Shown one piece after another: positions 34,902 to 43,429 of a stretch of DNA of 64,000 bases. Each line of letters opens with the position of its first letter. Within the stretch, counting starts at the first letter, position 1. Origin of the DNA: GCA-2794515 sp033763335. GTDB taxonomy: Bacteria > Chloroflexota > Anaerolineae > Aggregatilineales > Phototrophicaceae. The notes beneath the pieces were generated by a model. The model was not told where the DNA came from, made no database searches, and saw nothing but the letters and a program-made list of their open reading frames with translations. The DNA lies in contig JANRKU010000124.1 in NCBI GenBank assembly GCA_033763335.1, positions 23,093 through 87,092 on the forward strand. The letters run 5' to 3'. Made by a program: the position numbers and the translations under genes.

Positions 34902-35579
34902 ATGCACAAAATTATTCACCTTGCACCCTCTCTTTTAGCCGCCGATTTTGCGCGTTTGGGCGAACAAGTTCAAGAAGCAGAAGCCAATGGCGCAGAACTC
35001 ATTCATATTGATGTGATGGATGGGCAATTTGTCCCCAATATCACGATGGGCGCACTTGTGGTCGAAGCAGTTCGCCGTGTCACCCGCTTGCCATTAGATG
35101 TTCATCTAATGATTGTTCAACCAGCCTTGCACATCGAAGCCTTTGCGCGGGCAGGTGCAGATAGAATCACCGTGCATTATGAAGCAGACAATCACTTACA
35201 CCGCACCCTGATGATGATTAAGTCATTTGGATGTGTGGCAGGGGTCGCCATCAATCCGCACACACCCGCCATTGCCCTCGATGCCATTTTGCCATTTGTT
35301 GACCTTGTGAATGTGATGACAGTCAATCCTGGGTTTGGTGGACAAGAATTCATCCATGAAATGATGTCAAAAGTCGCGGAACTCCGTGCCATGATTGGCA
35401 ATTTACGCCGTCCCATTGATTTAGAGGTGGATGGTGGCATCAACCCACAAACCGCTATGAGTGCCGCCCAAGCGGGTGCAAATATCCTTGTGGTGGGGTC
35501 TGCTGTGTTTAATTCACAATTTTCTGTGGCAGAAGGCATGTCTCGACTCAAAAAGGCGTTATCAACCATCACGGTGTAA
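34902..35579 (+). CDS. rpe: Ribulose-phosphate 3-epimerase
   Basis: A 225-residue TIM-barrel protein of normal length. It interconverts ribulose 5-phosphate and xylulose 5-phosphate in the pentose phosphate and Calvin pathways. Visible motifs: LAPSLLAADFARLG, HIDVMDGQFVPNITMG (metal-binding His and Asp), LDVHLMI (His), VMTVNPGFGGQEFI and LEVDGGI (Asp). All catalytic and metal positions are intact. Confidence 0.97.
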   Translation: MHKIIHLAPSLLAADFARLGEQVQEAEANGAELIHIDVMDGQFVPNITMGALVVEAVRRVTRLPLDVHLMIVQPALHIEAFARAGADRITVHYEADNHLHRTLMMIKSFGCVAGVAINPHTPAIALDAILPFVDLVNVMTVNPGFGGQEFIHEMMSKVAELRAMIGNLRRPIDLEVDGGINPQTAMSAAQAGANILVVGSAVFNSQFSVAEGMSRLKKALSTITV

Positions 35580-35604
35580 AAACGGTATAAAATATTTTTT
35601 AATC

Positions 35605-35707
35605 TGTGGCTGACATACACACTTCGTGCTAGTCAGCCAGTACATCCTTCAAAATAGGCAGACCTGTACTGGCTGACTAGAGGCTTCAGCCTCGTATGTC
35701 AGCCACA
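35605..35707. repeat. 103-base nested palindrome downstream of rpe
   Basis: The outer arms TGTGGCTGACATA (35605-35617) and TATGTCAGCCACA (35695-35707) and the inner arms CTAGTCAGCCAGTACA (35629-35644) and TGTACTGGCTGACTAG (35665-35680) are all perfect complements. Both arms use the core GTCAGCC or its complement. Between them, AGGCTTCAGCCT (35681-35692) can form a small side hairpin. It lies in a 339-base gap whose other contents are the promoter of the small protein. It could be a mobile palindromic element, a structured RNA or a terminator. No coding sequence is seen inside. Confidence 0.8.
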
Positions 35708-35810
35708 AAAGATACCCCAATTTGCCCCCCATAATCTCAATACCCCCTCCTTTTAATCATCACACACTTGACCCCTTGTGAACCCTTAATCAATACTTAA
35801 CATGGTTCTA

Positions 35811-35838
35811 TTGACTTTCACACACGAAACATGATAAT
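35811..35838 (+). promoter_or_regulatory. Promoter of the 57-residue protein gene
   Basis: TTGACT (35811-35816) and GATAAT (35833-35838) are separated by 16 bases, each 5 of 6 with the consensus. The predicted start lies near 35845, giving a leader of about 74 bases before the ATG at 35919. Confidence 0.7.
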
Positions 35839-35918
35839 GTAGAAGAGTGGTACACAATAATCCATTGTGACCCTATCAGAACCTTAATAAGCAATTATGA
35901 CACAAGGAGCAATTCAGC

Positions 35919-36092
35919 ATGAACCCTCTTCTAAACGAATATGTGGCTTCTGTGGAGCATCAGCGAATCGTTGAGCAAAATAGCCGAAAGAACATTGAAA
36001 ACGCTGTTAAAGATATTATCAATGCTTTCCGCCTCGACAAACGCCAACGCCACACAGAGGAAAGTCACGATGACACCCCCGTTCAAGACTAA
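35919..36092 (+). CDS. 57-residue small protein of unknown function
   Basis: The ATG at 35919 follows AAGGAG at 9 bases spacing, and the frame ends in TAA at 36092. The product (MNPLLNEYVASVEHQRIVEQ...) is hydrophilic and predicted helical up to about residue 42, with a basic stretch RLDKRQRH and a disordered acidic tail. It has a strong promoter upstream and a strong intrinsic terminator 15 bases downstream, so it is a single-gene transcript. I do not recognise the family. Codon use is ordinary. It may be a highly expressed small regulatory or structural protein. Confidence 0.75.
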   Translation: MNPLLNEYVASVEHQRIVEQNSRKNIENAVKDIINAFRLDKRQRHTEESHDDTPVQD

Positions 36093-36107
36093 TATCCATT
36101 TTCACCG

Positions 36108-36150
36108 ACAAACAGGGCGACCCACACCATAGGTCGCCTTGTTTGTTTTT
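36108..36150 (+). terminator. Intrinsic terminator of the small-protein gene
   Basis: A 15-base-pair stem (36108-36122 with 36132-36146, one G-T wobble) includes GGGCGACC/GGTCGCC and has a nine-base loop. It is followed by TTTTT. The A/T-rich flanks make it efficient in the plus direction. Confidence 0.9.
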
Positions 36151-36227
36151 AGGTGATAGTGTATAAACACATTATTAGCCAAACGGGTGCAAATGAGTGC
36201 GCCCCCAATTATTGTTAGGAAAACTCG

Positions 36228-37304
36228 ATGAGATGGATTTGGATTTTTAGTGTATGCCTCCTGTTTGCCCTCCCCCACTCTGCTACCGCACAATCTGATA
36301 CCGCCCTACTGACCATCACTCATGATGAACGGGTGACATTCGCAGGCTGGAATACCTCAGAAACACAACTTTTGACCACATCAGAAGATGGGGCAATCCG
36401 CCTATCTGATGCCCAAACAGGGGAGCAAATTTGGCAGACCACGCATACCGCCTCTATTGACGGGGCATCATGGAGTCATGATGACTCGCTTATCGTGGCA
36501 TGGGGCGCAGATAACCTATTGTTTCTCATTAACGCCCAAACGGGAGAAATCATAGACACCAATCAAAATGACAATCCCATTCATGGTGGGTTATGGAAGC
36601 GCGATGATAGTGCCGTTATGATTTATACTGATAATTTTATTGCCATTCCCACCATACGGGGTAATAGCTCTTTTGGGGCGGCGATATTCGGAACACCCTT
36701 ATCTGCCCCTATCATATCGGCACAATGGAGTGCTGATGAGACCAAAATTTTGATTTTTGATGAAAGCCTAACCCTTTATTTATGGGATACAATTTTAGGG
36801 TCAGATGTGCGCTCATTTAGGCTTCCAGAAGCCACTACAGGCATCGCATGGAGCGCGGATGAAACCCGTCTTGCTAGTTGGGGGTTAGATAGCGATGTGC
36901 GGGTATGGGATTTAACCGAAAATGGGCTTGTTGCCAGTGGGCAATCATTTCCGCATAGTCGGACATTCGTCATCGGCGCACAATGGGCGATGAATGACAC
37001 CGTTTTGCTCACATGGGGCGCAGATGAAACCGCCCGTTTATGGGATATTGCTACTAGTGAAGAAAAAATCCGTGTTCGGCATACCGATTGGGTGACAGGC
37101 GCAAGGCTCAATGCGGACGCGACCAAACTCATCACATGGGCATATCAATTTGGATATGTTTGGGATGCCAACACTGGCGAATTAATCCTTCAAGTCTCAC
37201 ATGATAATTTGGTCAGTGGGGCAATTTTGAATGGGGATGAAAGCCGTTTACTAACATGGGGATGGGACGGGACAGCGCGGGTATGGGAAATTAACGAATC
37301 ATAA
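36228..37304 (+). CDS. Secreted WD40 beta-propeller protein
   Basis: A 358-residue protein with a signal peptide (MRWIWIFSVCLLFALPHSATA). The mature part is made of about seven WD40 repeats, the clearest ending in IRLSDAQTG, LYLWDTILG, VRVWDLTEN, ARLWDIATS, GYVWDANTG and ARVWEINES. This fits one seven-bladed propeller exported to the cell surface. Such proteins act as binding scaffolds; no catalytic domain is present. Apparently monocistronic, ending at the palindrome at 37314. Confidence 0.85.
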   Translation: MRWIWIFSVCLLFALPHSATAQSDTALLTITHDERVTFAGWNTSETQLLTTSEDGAIRLSDAQTGEQIWQTTHTASIDGASWSHDDSLIVAWGADNLLFLINAQTGEIIDTNQNDNPIHGGLWKRDDSAVMIYTDNFIAIPTIRGNSSFGAAIFGTPLSAPIISAQWSADETKILIFDESLTLYLWDTILGSDVRSFRLPEATTGIAWSADETRLASWGLDSDVRVWDLTENGLVASGQSFPHSRTFVIGAQWAMNDTVLLTWGADETARLWDIATSEEKIRVRHTDWVTGARLNADATKLITWAYQFGYVWDANTGELILQVSHDNLVSGAILNGDESRLLTWGWDGTARVWEINES

Positions 37305-37313
37305 TTATTATGT

Positions 37314-37341
37314 GTAAGGGCGCAACATGTTGCGCCCTTAC
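37314..37341. repeat. GGGCGCAAC-family palindrome, copy 1 (possible bidirectional terminator)
   Basis: A perfect 28-base palindrome with half-site GTAAGGGCGCAACA. It lies between the convergent ends of the WD40 gene and the aminotransferase gene. It is one of five related copies in the window. The lack of long U runs means it may be an extragenic palindromic element that also stops transcription. Confidence 0.8.
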
Positions 37342-37353
37342 GGGTATAAAATT

Positions 37354-38667
37354 TTACTTAACGAGGCTTTTCAACCCCTCGTAGAAGCGGGTAATCGCTT
37401 TTTGTGTGATAGCAGGTGGAAGTGCATATGAGAAGCGCACCCAATTTGCCCCTGCTTTAGAAAAATGCACACCGGGGACAACCGTAATCCCGAATTTTTC
37501 ACCGAGATACGCCCCTAATCCCGCAGAATCGCCAAAGCCACCTGCTTCGATATAACGGGTGCAATCAATGAACGAATAGTAACCATCGCCCATGATATAC
37601 GGGGTATCCGATTTTCCCAACGCCTCGCGCATGACCTGACGGCTCAATTTACAGGGTTCAATGATGGACGTGGCGGCTTTTTCAAATCCCATTTCATAAG
37701 CAGCAATCGCTACCGCTTGGGCATAAAAGCTAGGGACGATGCCATGCGATGCCACCGTATTCACATATTTTACAACGGCTTCATCTGCTACCAAATGGGC
37801 GCTACGGACATTTGACCCACCCAAACTTTTGGTAATGCCATCCAAAAAGATGAGGCGTTTGCGTTCTTCTGGTGTAAAGGCTTGTAACACCGAATTGATG
37901 TCATTATGACCACCATCCGTCACCCAGTGATAAATCCAATCGAACAGCACAAAAGCAATCCCATTTTCTAATGCGGCTTTTGCGAGGATGATTTGTTCTT
38001 CGACAGGGATAGTACGCCCTGTGGGGTTATCGGGCGATGTGATGACGATACCCGCAATATTGCGCCCTTGCGATTTAGCATATTCGGCGGTGAGTTTGAT
38101 ATTTTCTGGGGTATAACGCCAGCCCTCTTCTGGTCTACCGGGGGCATAAAGGACATTCAATCCCAAGCCATAAGGACCCCAATTGTAGCTCACCCATGGG
38201 ACACGGCTCACCACCAACGCATCACCCACATTGCCATAACCGAGTGCAATCATGGCACTATAGGCTTTATTAAGTCCGTCACGCCCACCTTGCACAAAAA
38301 TAATGTTGCTCGGACCCCATCCAGAAGAAGCATTCAGTTGCCAATAATGCTCGGCGGTCACTTTGCGGAATAAATCTGTGCCATAAGGCATATCATAGGC
38401 TGTCCCATGTTCGACTTGCAGGTGATAGGCACGCTCTAATATCTCTGCAGGGACACCCGGTAGGCTTGCGCCACCATCACCTTGTGAAGCATCATAAGCA
38501 GGGGCATCTGCGCCAAAATTTTGTTTATAAGTGGCAAGTGCTTTTTTAATTTCAAACATACGTGAGGCGGGGATAGGCATCATCAGGCTAGGATAATTGT
38601 TCACTGCAATGCGATTCGCCTCTGGCACTGCAAATTCTGGGCTATCAAGATTGAGTTGGTCAGACAA
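37354..38667 (-). CDS. PLP-dependent aminotransferase (class I/II)
   Basis: A 437-residue fold-type I enzyme starting at TTG 38667, which is preceded by GGAGG at 7 bases spacing; no in-frame ATG lies near it. Motifs: ITSPDNPTGRTI (209-220), Asp243 in LFDWIY, and the Schiff-base lysine Lys280 in DGITKSLGG. The C-terminal domain binds the substrate carboxylate. It transfers an amino group from an amino acid to a 2-oxoacid; the substrate is not predictable. Confidence 0.9.
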   Translation of the reverse strand: MSDQLNLDSPEFAVPEANRIAVNNYPSLMMPIPASRMFEIKKALATYKQNFGADAPAYDASQGDGGASLPGVPAEILERAYHLQVEHGTAYDMPYGTDLFRKVTAEHYWQLNASSGWGPSNIIFVQGGRDGLNKAYSAMIALGYGNVGDALVVSRVPWVSYNWGPYGLGLNVLYAPGRPEEGWRYTPENIKLTAEYAKSQGRNIAGIVITSPDNPTGRTIPVEEQIILAKAALENGIAFVLFDWIYHWVTDGGHNDINSVLQAFTPEERKRLIFLDGITKSLGGSNVRSAHLVADEAVVKYVNTVASHGIVPSFYAQAVAIAAYEMGFEKAATSIIEPCKLSRQVMREALGKSDTPYIMGDGYYSFIDCTRYIEAGGFGDSAGLGAYLGEKFGITVVPGVHFSKAGANWVRFSYALPPAITQKAITRFYEGLKSLVK

Positions 38668-38865
38668 TTTTATTCCTCCGAAAAAATGGCTATCAAATTT
38701 GATTACATGATAATCCTTATCTCATAAAAGTGTAATTGCCAATTCATTACGAGCCAATTTGTGCAATTCGTACTAAGGAATATTTCATGTAATAATTAGC
38801 CCAATTTCATAAATTTTTGATATGGTCATATATCTATCGCATCAAATTATTGATAAAATAGAAGG

Positions 38866-38871
38866 TATAAT
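38866..38871 (+). promoter_or_regulatory. -10 box of the DICT gene
   Basis: A perfect TATAAT lies 30 bases before the ATG at 38901. The 233-base gap is very A/T rich and shared with the divergent aminotransferase. No matching -35 is clear. Confidence 0.4.
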
Positions 38872-38900
38872 AAAAATAGTAAGAAAAAGGACAGTATGCA

Positions 38901-39608
38901 ATGCCAATAAATCTGGATTCTAGCTTTTCGGTCTATCATCTTGTTGAACGCCTACACAATAAAGACACTCAACTGCTCCAAGACCGAAAAACAATGAATA
39001 CAATCAGCTATGAAATCGAAAATGCGACCCTCGTAGATAGTGCTAATACACGAATCTTTGCAGGGTTTCAAAAAATGAGCAAATTTTTGCCACAAATCAA
39101 ACGCTATACACGCATTGCCCAAAAAGCAGAGGCGGTATATGTGTTTGGGATAATGGATGTGGAAGTGCCAGAAATCCCCAATATCATCTATGTGCCACTC
39201 GAAAAATACTTTCAATTGGCAAAAGAATGGTTTTTGGTGTCGTTTGGAACACCATTTGGCTCTGCGCTCGCAACAGAAGAACTCACCAACATTGATGACC
39301 CAGATGAACAACGCCAATTTAGAGGGGTATGGACATTCGATGTGAGCATGGTGGCGATTTTAGATGAATGGCTTAATCGCACTGTGGATGCACAAGCCAT
39401 TTTGCTGACAGAAGACGATATTAATCGTAAAAATCAGGCGATGCTCATCAGCAACATTTATAATCGCATGATGAAGCGTATTGGCACAAATACACTTACA
39501 CCCGCGTCAGAACCCATATCCAAATTGAATACACAAGACAATTTGAAAGTGGTCATCAAAGAAACCTTACAACCATTGCTATATTCGTCTAAAACGATTT
39601 CGTGGTAA
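38901..39608 (+). CDS. DICT sensory domain protein
   Basis: A 235-residue protein consisting almost entirely of a DICT domain (diguanylate-cyclase/two-component-associated). Its marks are SVYHLVERLHNKDTQLLQDR (11-30), TISYEIENATL, IFAGFQKMSKFLPQIKRY and EWFLVSFGTPFGSALATEE. The final ~70 residues include a predicted helix used to dimerise. In other bacteria the domain is attached to GGDEF or histidine-kinase modules; here it stands alone. AAGGA lies upstream of the ATG. Its ligand and output are unknown. Confidence 0.82.
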   Translation: MPINLDSSFSVYHLVERLHNKDTQLLQDRKTMNTISYEIENATLVDSANTRIFAGFQKMSKFLPQIKRYTRIAQKAEAVYVFGIMDVEVPEIPNIIYVPLEKYFQLAKEWFLVSFGTPFGSALATEELTNIDDPDEQRQFRGVWTFDVSMVAILDEWLNRTVDAQAILLTEDDINRKNQAMLISNIYNRMMKRIGTNTLTPASEPISKLNTQDNLKVVIKETLQPLLYSSKTISW

Positions 39609-39652
39609 AGCATAAACGATAAAAAGATATATCTCTTATGTCAGTGAAAGCA

Positions 39653-39678
39653 TAAGGGCGCAACATGTTGCGCCCTTA
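39653..39678. repeat. GGGCGCAAC-family palindrome, copy 2
   Basis: A 26-base perfect palindrome (half-site TAAGGGCGCAACA), again between convergent gene ends (DICT gene and korB). Confidence 0.8.
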
Positions 39679-39703
39679 CAGGTCAAAATTAGGAATATAA
39701 TCA

Positions 39704-40753
39704 CTATTTGAATTTTGCCATCACATCGGCTAATGCTTGTTCAGTGGGGCGAACACGATTTTCTGGCAATGTCCCCAATGCTCCCTCAAACACATTTTCA
39801 AGTTGTGCTAAGGTGGGGCGTGGTTCTTCGTAATAAATCAACCCCGTGATGAAGAGTTGTTCCCGTTGTGATTTTTCTAGCACATTAATTGCCTGTGACC
39901 GGTTACGTGGGTCATGCTCACGGTCTAATTTCTTCAGGCGGATAGTCGTGCCATCGTGCATATCCACATTGATAATTTCGCCTTGTTCATAGGCATCCGA
40001 TTCCACCGTGATTTCTTCTTTGCCATCCACAAAATAAGGGGCAACGACTTGAATTTCGTGCAAGGAAATTTGATGTTCCTTGCCATAATCGTAGCTCTTA
40101 TTCGATTTTGGGTCGTTATTAAAGGTCACACATGGGCTGATAATGTCTATCACTGCAATCCCTTGATGGTGCATCGCCGCTTGTAACAACGATTGCACTT
40201 GTTTGGAATCACCAGAAAAACTCCGCGCCACAAATGTCGCCCCTGCGATAATCGCTTCTAAGGCGAGGTCAATGGCGGGCAAATCGTTGCGCCCATAATA
40301 TTTGAGTTCTTGACCCTCATCAGACGTGGCAGAAAATTGCCCTTTGGTGAGTCCATACACGCCGTTATTTTCGATGATATACACAAATGGGGTATTACGG
40401 CGAATGGCGTGCTTAAATTGCCCAAAACCGATGCTACCGGTATCACCATCACCACTCACAGCAACACATTTCATGGAGGGGTTGCCCATCAATGCACCTG
40501 TCACGACAGATGGCATCCGTCCATGTAGAGCATTAAACCCATGTGACCGCCCCAAGAAATAGGCAGGAGTCTTGCTAGAGCATCCGATACCGCTCATTTT
40601 GAGGATTTTATGTTGGTCAATCCCCATATCAAAGGCGGTGCTGATGATTTGGTTAGAAATCGAATCGTGACCACACCCGGGACAGAGTGTGCTTGGTCTG
40701 CCCTTGTATTCCTCACGCGATAATCCTAATGAATTGACTTTACCCTTGCCCAT
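39704..40753 (-). CDS. korB: 2-oxoacid:ferredoxin oxidoreductase beta subunit
   Basis: A 349-residue thiamine-diphosphate-binding subunit. CPGCGHD gives Cys24 and Cys27, and GIGCSS gives Cys58, for the [4Fe-4S] cluster. The TPP/Mg motif SGDGDTGSIGFGQFKHAIR spans 100-118, with ENNGVYGLTKGQFSAT after it. Together with korA it oxidatively decarboxylates a 2-oxoacid (2-oxoglutarate or pyruvate) to acyl-CoA and reduces ferredoxin. It lies 1 base after korA. Confidence 0.93.
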   Translation of the reverse strand: MGKGKVNSLGLSREEYKGRPSTLCPGCGHDSISNQIISTAFDMGIDQHKILKMSGIGCSSKTPAYFLGRSHGFNALHGRMPSVVTGALMGNPSMKCVAVSGDGDTGSIGFGQFKHAIRRNTPFVYIIENNGVYGLTKGQFSATSDEGQELKYYGRNDLPAIDLALEAIIAGATFVARSFSGDSKQVQSLLQAAMHHQGIAVIDIISPCVTFNNDPKSNKSYDYGKEHQISLHEIQVVAPYFVDGKEEITVESDAYEQGEIINVDMHDGTTIRLKKLDREHDPRNRSQAINVLEKSQREQLFITGLIYYEEPRPTLAQLENVFEGALGTLPENRVRPTEQALADVMAKFK

Positions 40754-40754
40754 C

Positions 40755-42596
40755 TTATTTCTTCTCCACTGACATAATTTTATTAAAGAGCCATTGTGCG
40801 GTCATTGGCAAGCCATCACCCAAGGGCAACGACTTGAGGTGTGTAAGGTCTTGTGGATGGTCTAGGCAGATAATCTGAAACAGTTGACCATCAAAGTTAT
40901 TCTCTGGGATATAAATGCGGTCGTGGCTATTGATGAAATCAGTCACTTCTTTTGCGAGTGGTAGCGCCCGTACACGCATATAATTGGTAGAAATCCCTTG
41001 TTTTTCTAGCATATCCCGCGCTTCTTCAATAGCGGGGTCGTTTGTCCCAAATGAGATAATACCCACTTTTTTAGAAGGGTCAATATCGCTGATGGGCTTT
41101 GGCAACATCTCGCGCACCGTTTGATACTTTTTGTGGAGACGTTGCATATTTTTTAACCAGTCATCACTGCGTTCACTGTATGCCGCCATCTCATTATGAC
41201 CTGTCCCACGCGCAAAATACGCCGCCATCGCATGGTCTGTCCCAGGGAGGGTGCGATAGGTGATACCATCACCATCCACATCCATATAACGTCCCCATTT
41301 GCCGTGTTCTTTGATGAATGCCTCTAATTGTTGGGCATCCAACACCTTACCACGTTGGATGGGTTCATTGGGGTATTGGAACGGCTCTGCCATCCAGTTA
41401 TTCATGCCCAAATCGAGGTCACTGAGGATGAAAATGGGCATTTGTGCCAAATCTGCAATATCAAATGAACGCCAACCAAACTCGAAGGCTTCTTCTGGAG
41501 TGGCGGGCAACAAACACACTTGGCGCGTATCGCCATGACCCAACACATGGGTAAAAAGCAAATCGCCCTGACTCGTGCGTGTGGGCAAGCCTGTGCTGGG
41601 TCCCATACGGGTAATATCCCAAATCACACAGGGAATTTCGGCATAATAGGCTAAACCAGAAAATTCTGCCATGAGGCTGATGCCCGGTCCACTGGTGGCG
41701 GTCATAGCGCGTGCGCCAGAGAAACCAGCACCGACCAACATCCCAATAGCCGCGAGTTCATCTTCCGCTTGCACGATGACCATTGTCATCTTGCCTGTTT
41801 CTGGGTCTTTGCGGAGATGTTTATAATCCAAAATGCTATCTACAAGGCTGGTGGATGGGGTGATAGGATACCATGCCACCACATTCACACCGCCAAAAAT
41901 CGCACCTAGCGCCCCTGCTTCGTTGCCCGTAATCAAGATTTTGCCCTCAGTTTGCTTGTCATATTCGACAAAATAGGGGTCTTGTTTGACAAAATTTTGT
42001 TGGGCATATTCATGTGCTAATTTGACCACATCAAAATTAATCTTGGCGGGTTTTTCTTTGCCATTAAAATTTTCGAGGAGGGCTTTCCAAATTTCATCCA
42101 ATGGGATATTAAAGAGTTGTGCCACCACGCCCACATAGGTCATATTTTCGACCCGTTTGGCGAGGTCACTGCTCACATCTGCCTTTTTCATGATTTCTTT
42201 CATGGGGACTTCATACCACACGATGTCCTCACGGCTACGCCCCCATTTCCAATCGGCGGGGATAATACACACCCCCCCCGCAGGCAAATTGGCAATATCT
42301 TCTGCCGCAGTATCTTGGTTATAGGTCACAGCGATTTCGGTAGTCGCACGTCTGCCTGTATACCCATCTTTGCTGGCGCGGATGGTATACCATGTCGGTA
42401 AGCCTTTAATGTTGGATGGAAAAAGATTTTTACCATTAACAGGGATACCCATATTAAAAAGTGATTTTACCAAAACATTATTTGAGGTTTGGCTACCAGA
42501 GCCATTTTTTGTGGCAACCATGAATGCAAAGTCATTGACGATTTTGCCATTGGCATTCGGTTGTGTTACGGATTGTGGAACTGCTTCAAGCACCAT
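40755..42596 (-). CDS. korA: 2-oxoacid:ferredoxin oxidoreductase, fused gamma-alpha subunit
   Basis: A 613-residue protein from the ATG at 42596, which follows GAGGAA; a TTG 15 bases earlier is in frame but inside the ribosome-binding region. Residues 20-185 are the gamma domain (MVATKNGSGSQTSNNVL ... NGKNLFPSNIKGLPTWYTIR). The alpha domain follows (GNEAGALGAIFGGVNVVAWYPITPST, ATSGPGISLMAEF). The alpha-beta pair in this order (alpha first) is typical of two-subunit KorAB. It provides reduced ferredoxin and acyl-CoA, consistent with a low-redox-potential or reductive metabolism. Confidence 0.93.
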   Translation of the reverse strand: MVLEAVPQSVTQPNANGKIVNDFAFMVATKNGSGSQTSNNVLVKSLFNMGIPVNGKNLFPSNIKGLPTWYTIRASKDGYTGRRATTEIAVTYNQDTAAEDIANLPAGGVCIIPADWKWGRSREDIVWYEVPMKEIMKKADVSSDLAKRVENMTYVGVVAQLFNIPLDEIWKALLENFNGKEKPAKINFDVVKLAHEYAQQNFVKQDPYFVEYDKQTEGKILITGNEAGALGAIFGGVNVVAWYPITPSTSLVDSILDYKHLRKDPETGKMTMVIVQAEDELAAIGMLVGAGFSGARAMTATSGPGISLMAEFSGLAYYAEIPCVIWDITRMGPSTGLPTRTSQGDLLFTHVLGHGDTRQVCLLPATPEEAFEFGWRSFDIADLAQMPIFILSDLDLGMNNWMAEPFQYPNEPIQRGKVLDAQQLEAFIKEHGKWGRYMDVDGDGITYRTLPGTDHAMAAYFARGTGHNEMAAYSERSDDWLKNMQRLHKKYQTVREMLPKPISDIDPSKKVGIISFGTNDPAIEEARDMLEKQGISTNYMRVRALPLAKEVTDFINSHDRIYIPENNFDGQLFQIICLDHPQDLTHLKSLPLGDGLPMTAQWLFNKIMSVEKK

Positions 42597-42605
42597 GCTT
42601 TCCTC

Positions 42606-42619
42606 GCGCAATTTTGCGC
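42606..42619. promoter_or_regulatory. Small dyad in the korA translation start region
   Basis: GCGCAA-TT-TTGCGC forms a six-base-pair hairpin 10 bases upstream of the korA ATG. It lies between two GGAAAGC elements (one on each side), so it could expose or hide the ribosome-binding site. Chance is possible. Confidence 0.3.
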
Positions 42620-42808
42620 TTTCCTTTCATCAAACATCATCGAACAATAGACACAACAAAAATTATGTCCCTATAACGAATAAATAACCTCGTGCAAGCA
42701 TGATAAGGGTTGCTCATCGCCAATGAATGAACGTTGGAGATGGCGATTTTGCTTATCTGCATTGGCGTTTATTTTGATTATAATCTACACTGAAAAAGTT
42801 AGCGATAC

Positions 42809-43426
42809 TTAGCCTAAAATAGCGTTAATTTCACTCACAATCGTGCGAAGGTCTTTGGGATTATTGACAAAATCAATAATATCCATTCTGACGCGCAAAA
42901 CAGGGCAAATTGTCCATCGGTCAATCCACGCCTCATAGAGCAAATTTAAGCCATCCACATATTCGCGGGCGATATTTTTTTCGTAATCGCGTCCACGCCC
43001 TTTAATAAGCGCCATGAGCGTATCTACACTGGCTTGCAAATAAACAATTACACTCGGCGCGGGCAAAAAGGCGCTGATAGACTCGTATAAACGCCGATAC
43101 GTGCGATAATCACGCTCTGGCATCTTCCCCTGCAAGTACAAATTTTGGGCAAAGACTTCGGCATCTTCGTAAACGGTACGGTCTTGTACCACATGCCCGC
43201 CATAATCCACCAATTGGCGGTGATGTTCGAGCCGTTTGCTCAAGAAAAATACTTGTGAGTGAAAACTCCACCGTTCCATATCCACATAAAAATCGGGCAG
43301 ATACGGATTATCCGCGTTGGCTTCGTAAAAAGGTTGCCACTCAAAATGATGTGAGAGCATTTTGGTGAGGGTAGATTTACCCGCGCCAATATTACCCGCA
43401 ATGGCGATAAAATGATGTGAATTCAT
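42809..43426 (-). CDS. Deoxynucleoside kinase (dGK/dAK family)
   Basis: A 205-residue protein. The P-loop is AGNIGAGKST (10-19); DRTVYEDAEVFA carries the DRS-like base-binding motif; GRGRDYEKN is the lid that contacts phosphate. It phosphorylates deoxyribonucleosides for salvage. The lid (R-G-R-x-x-E) and the length fit the deoxyadenosine/deoxyguanosine kinase branch. Last gene of the Hsp70-HEAT-Ig operon, 3 bases after its predecessor. Confidence 0.9.
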   Translation of the reverse strand: MNSHHFIAIAGNIGAGKSTLTKMLSHHFEWQPFYEANADNPYLPDFYVDMERWSFHSQVFFLSKRLEHHRQLVDYGGHVVQDRTVYEDAEVFAQNLYLQGKMPERDYRTYRRLYESISAFLPAPSVIVYLQASVDTLMALIKGRGRDYEKNIAREYVDGLNLLYEAWIDRWTICPVLRVRMDIIDFVNNPKDLRTIVSEINAILG

Positions 43427-43429
43427 GCC

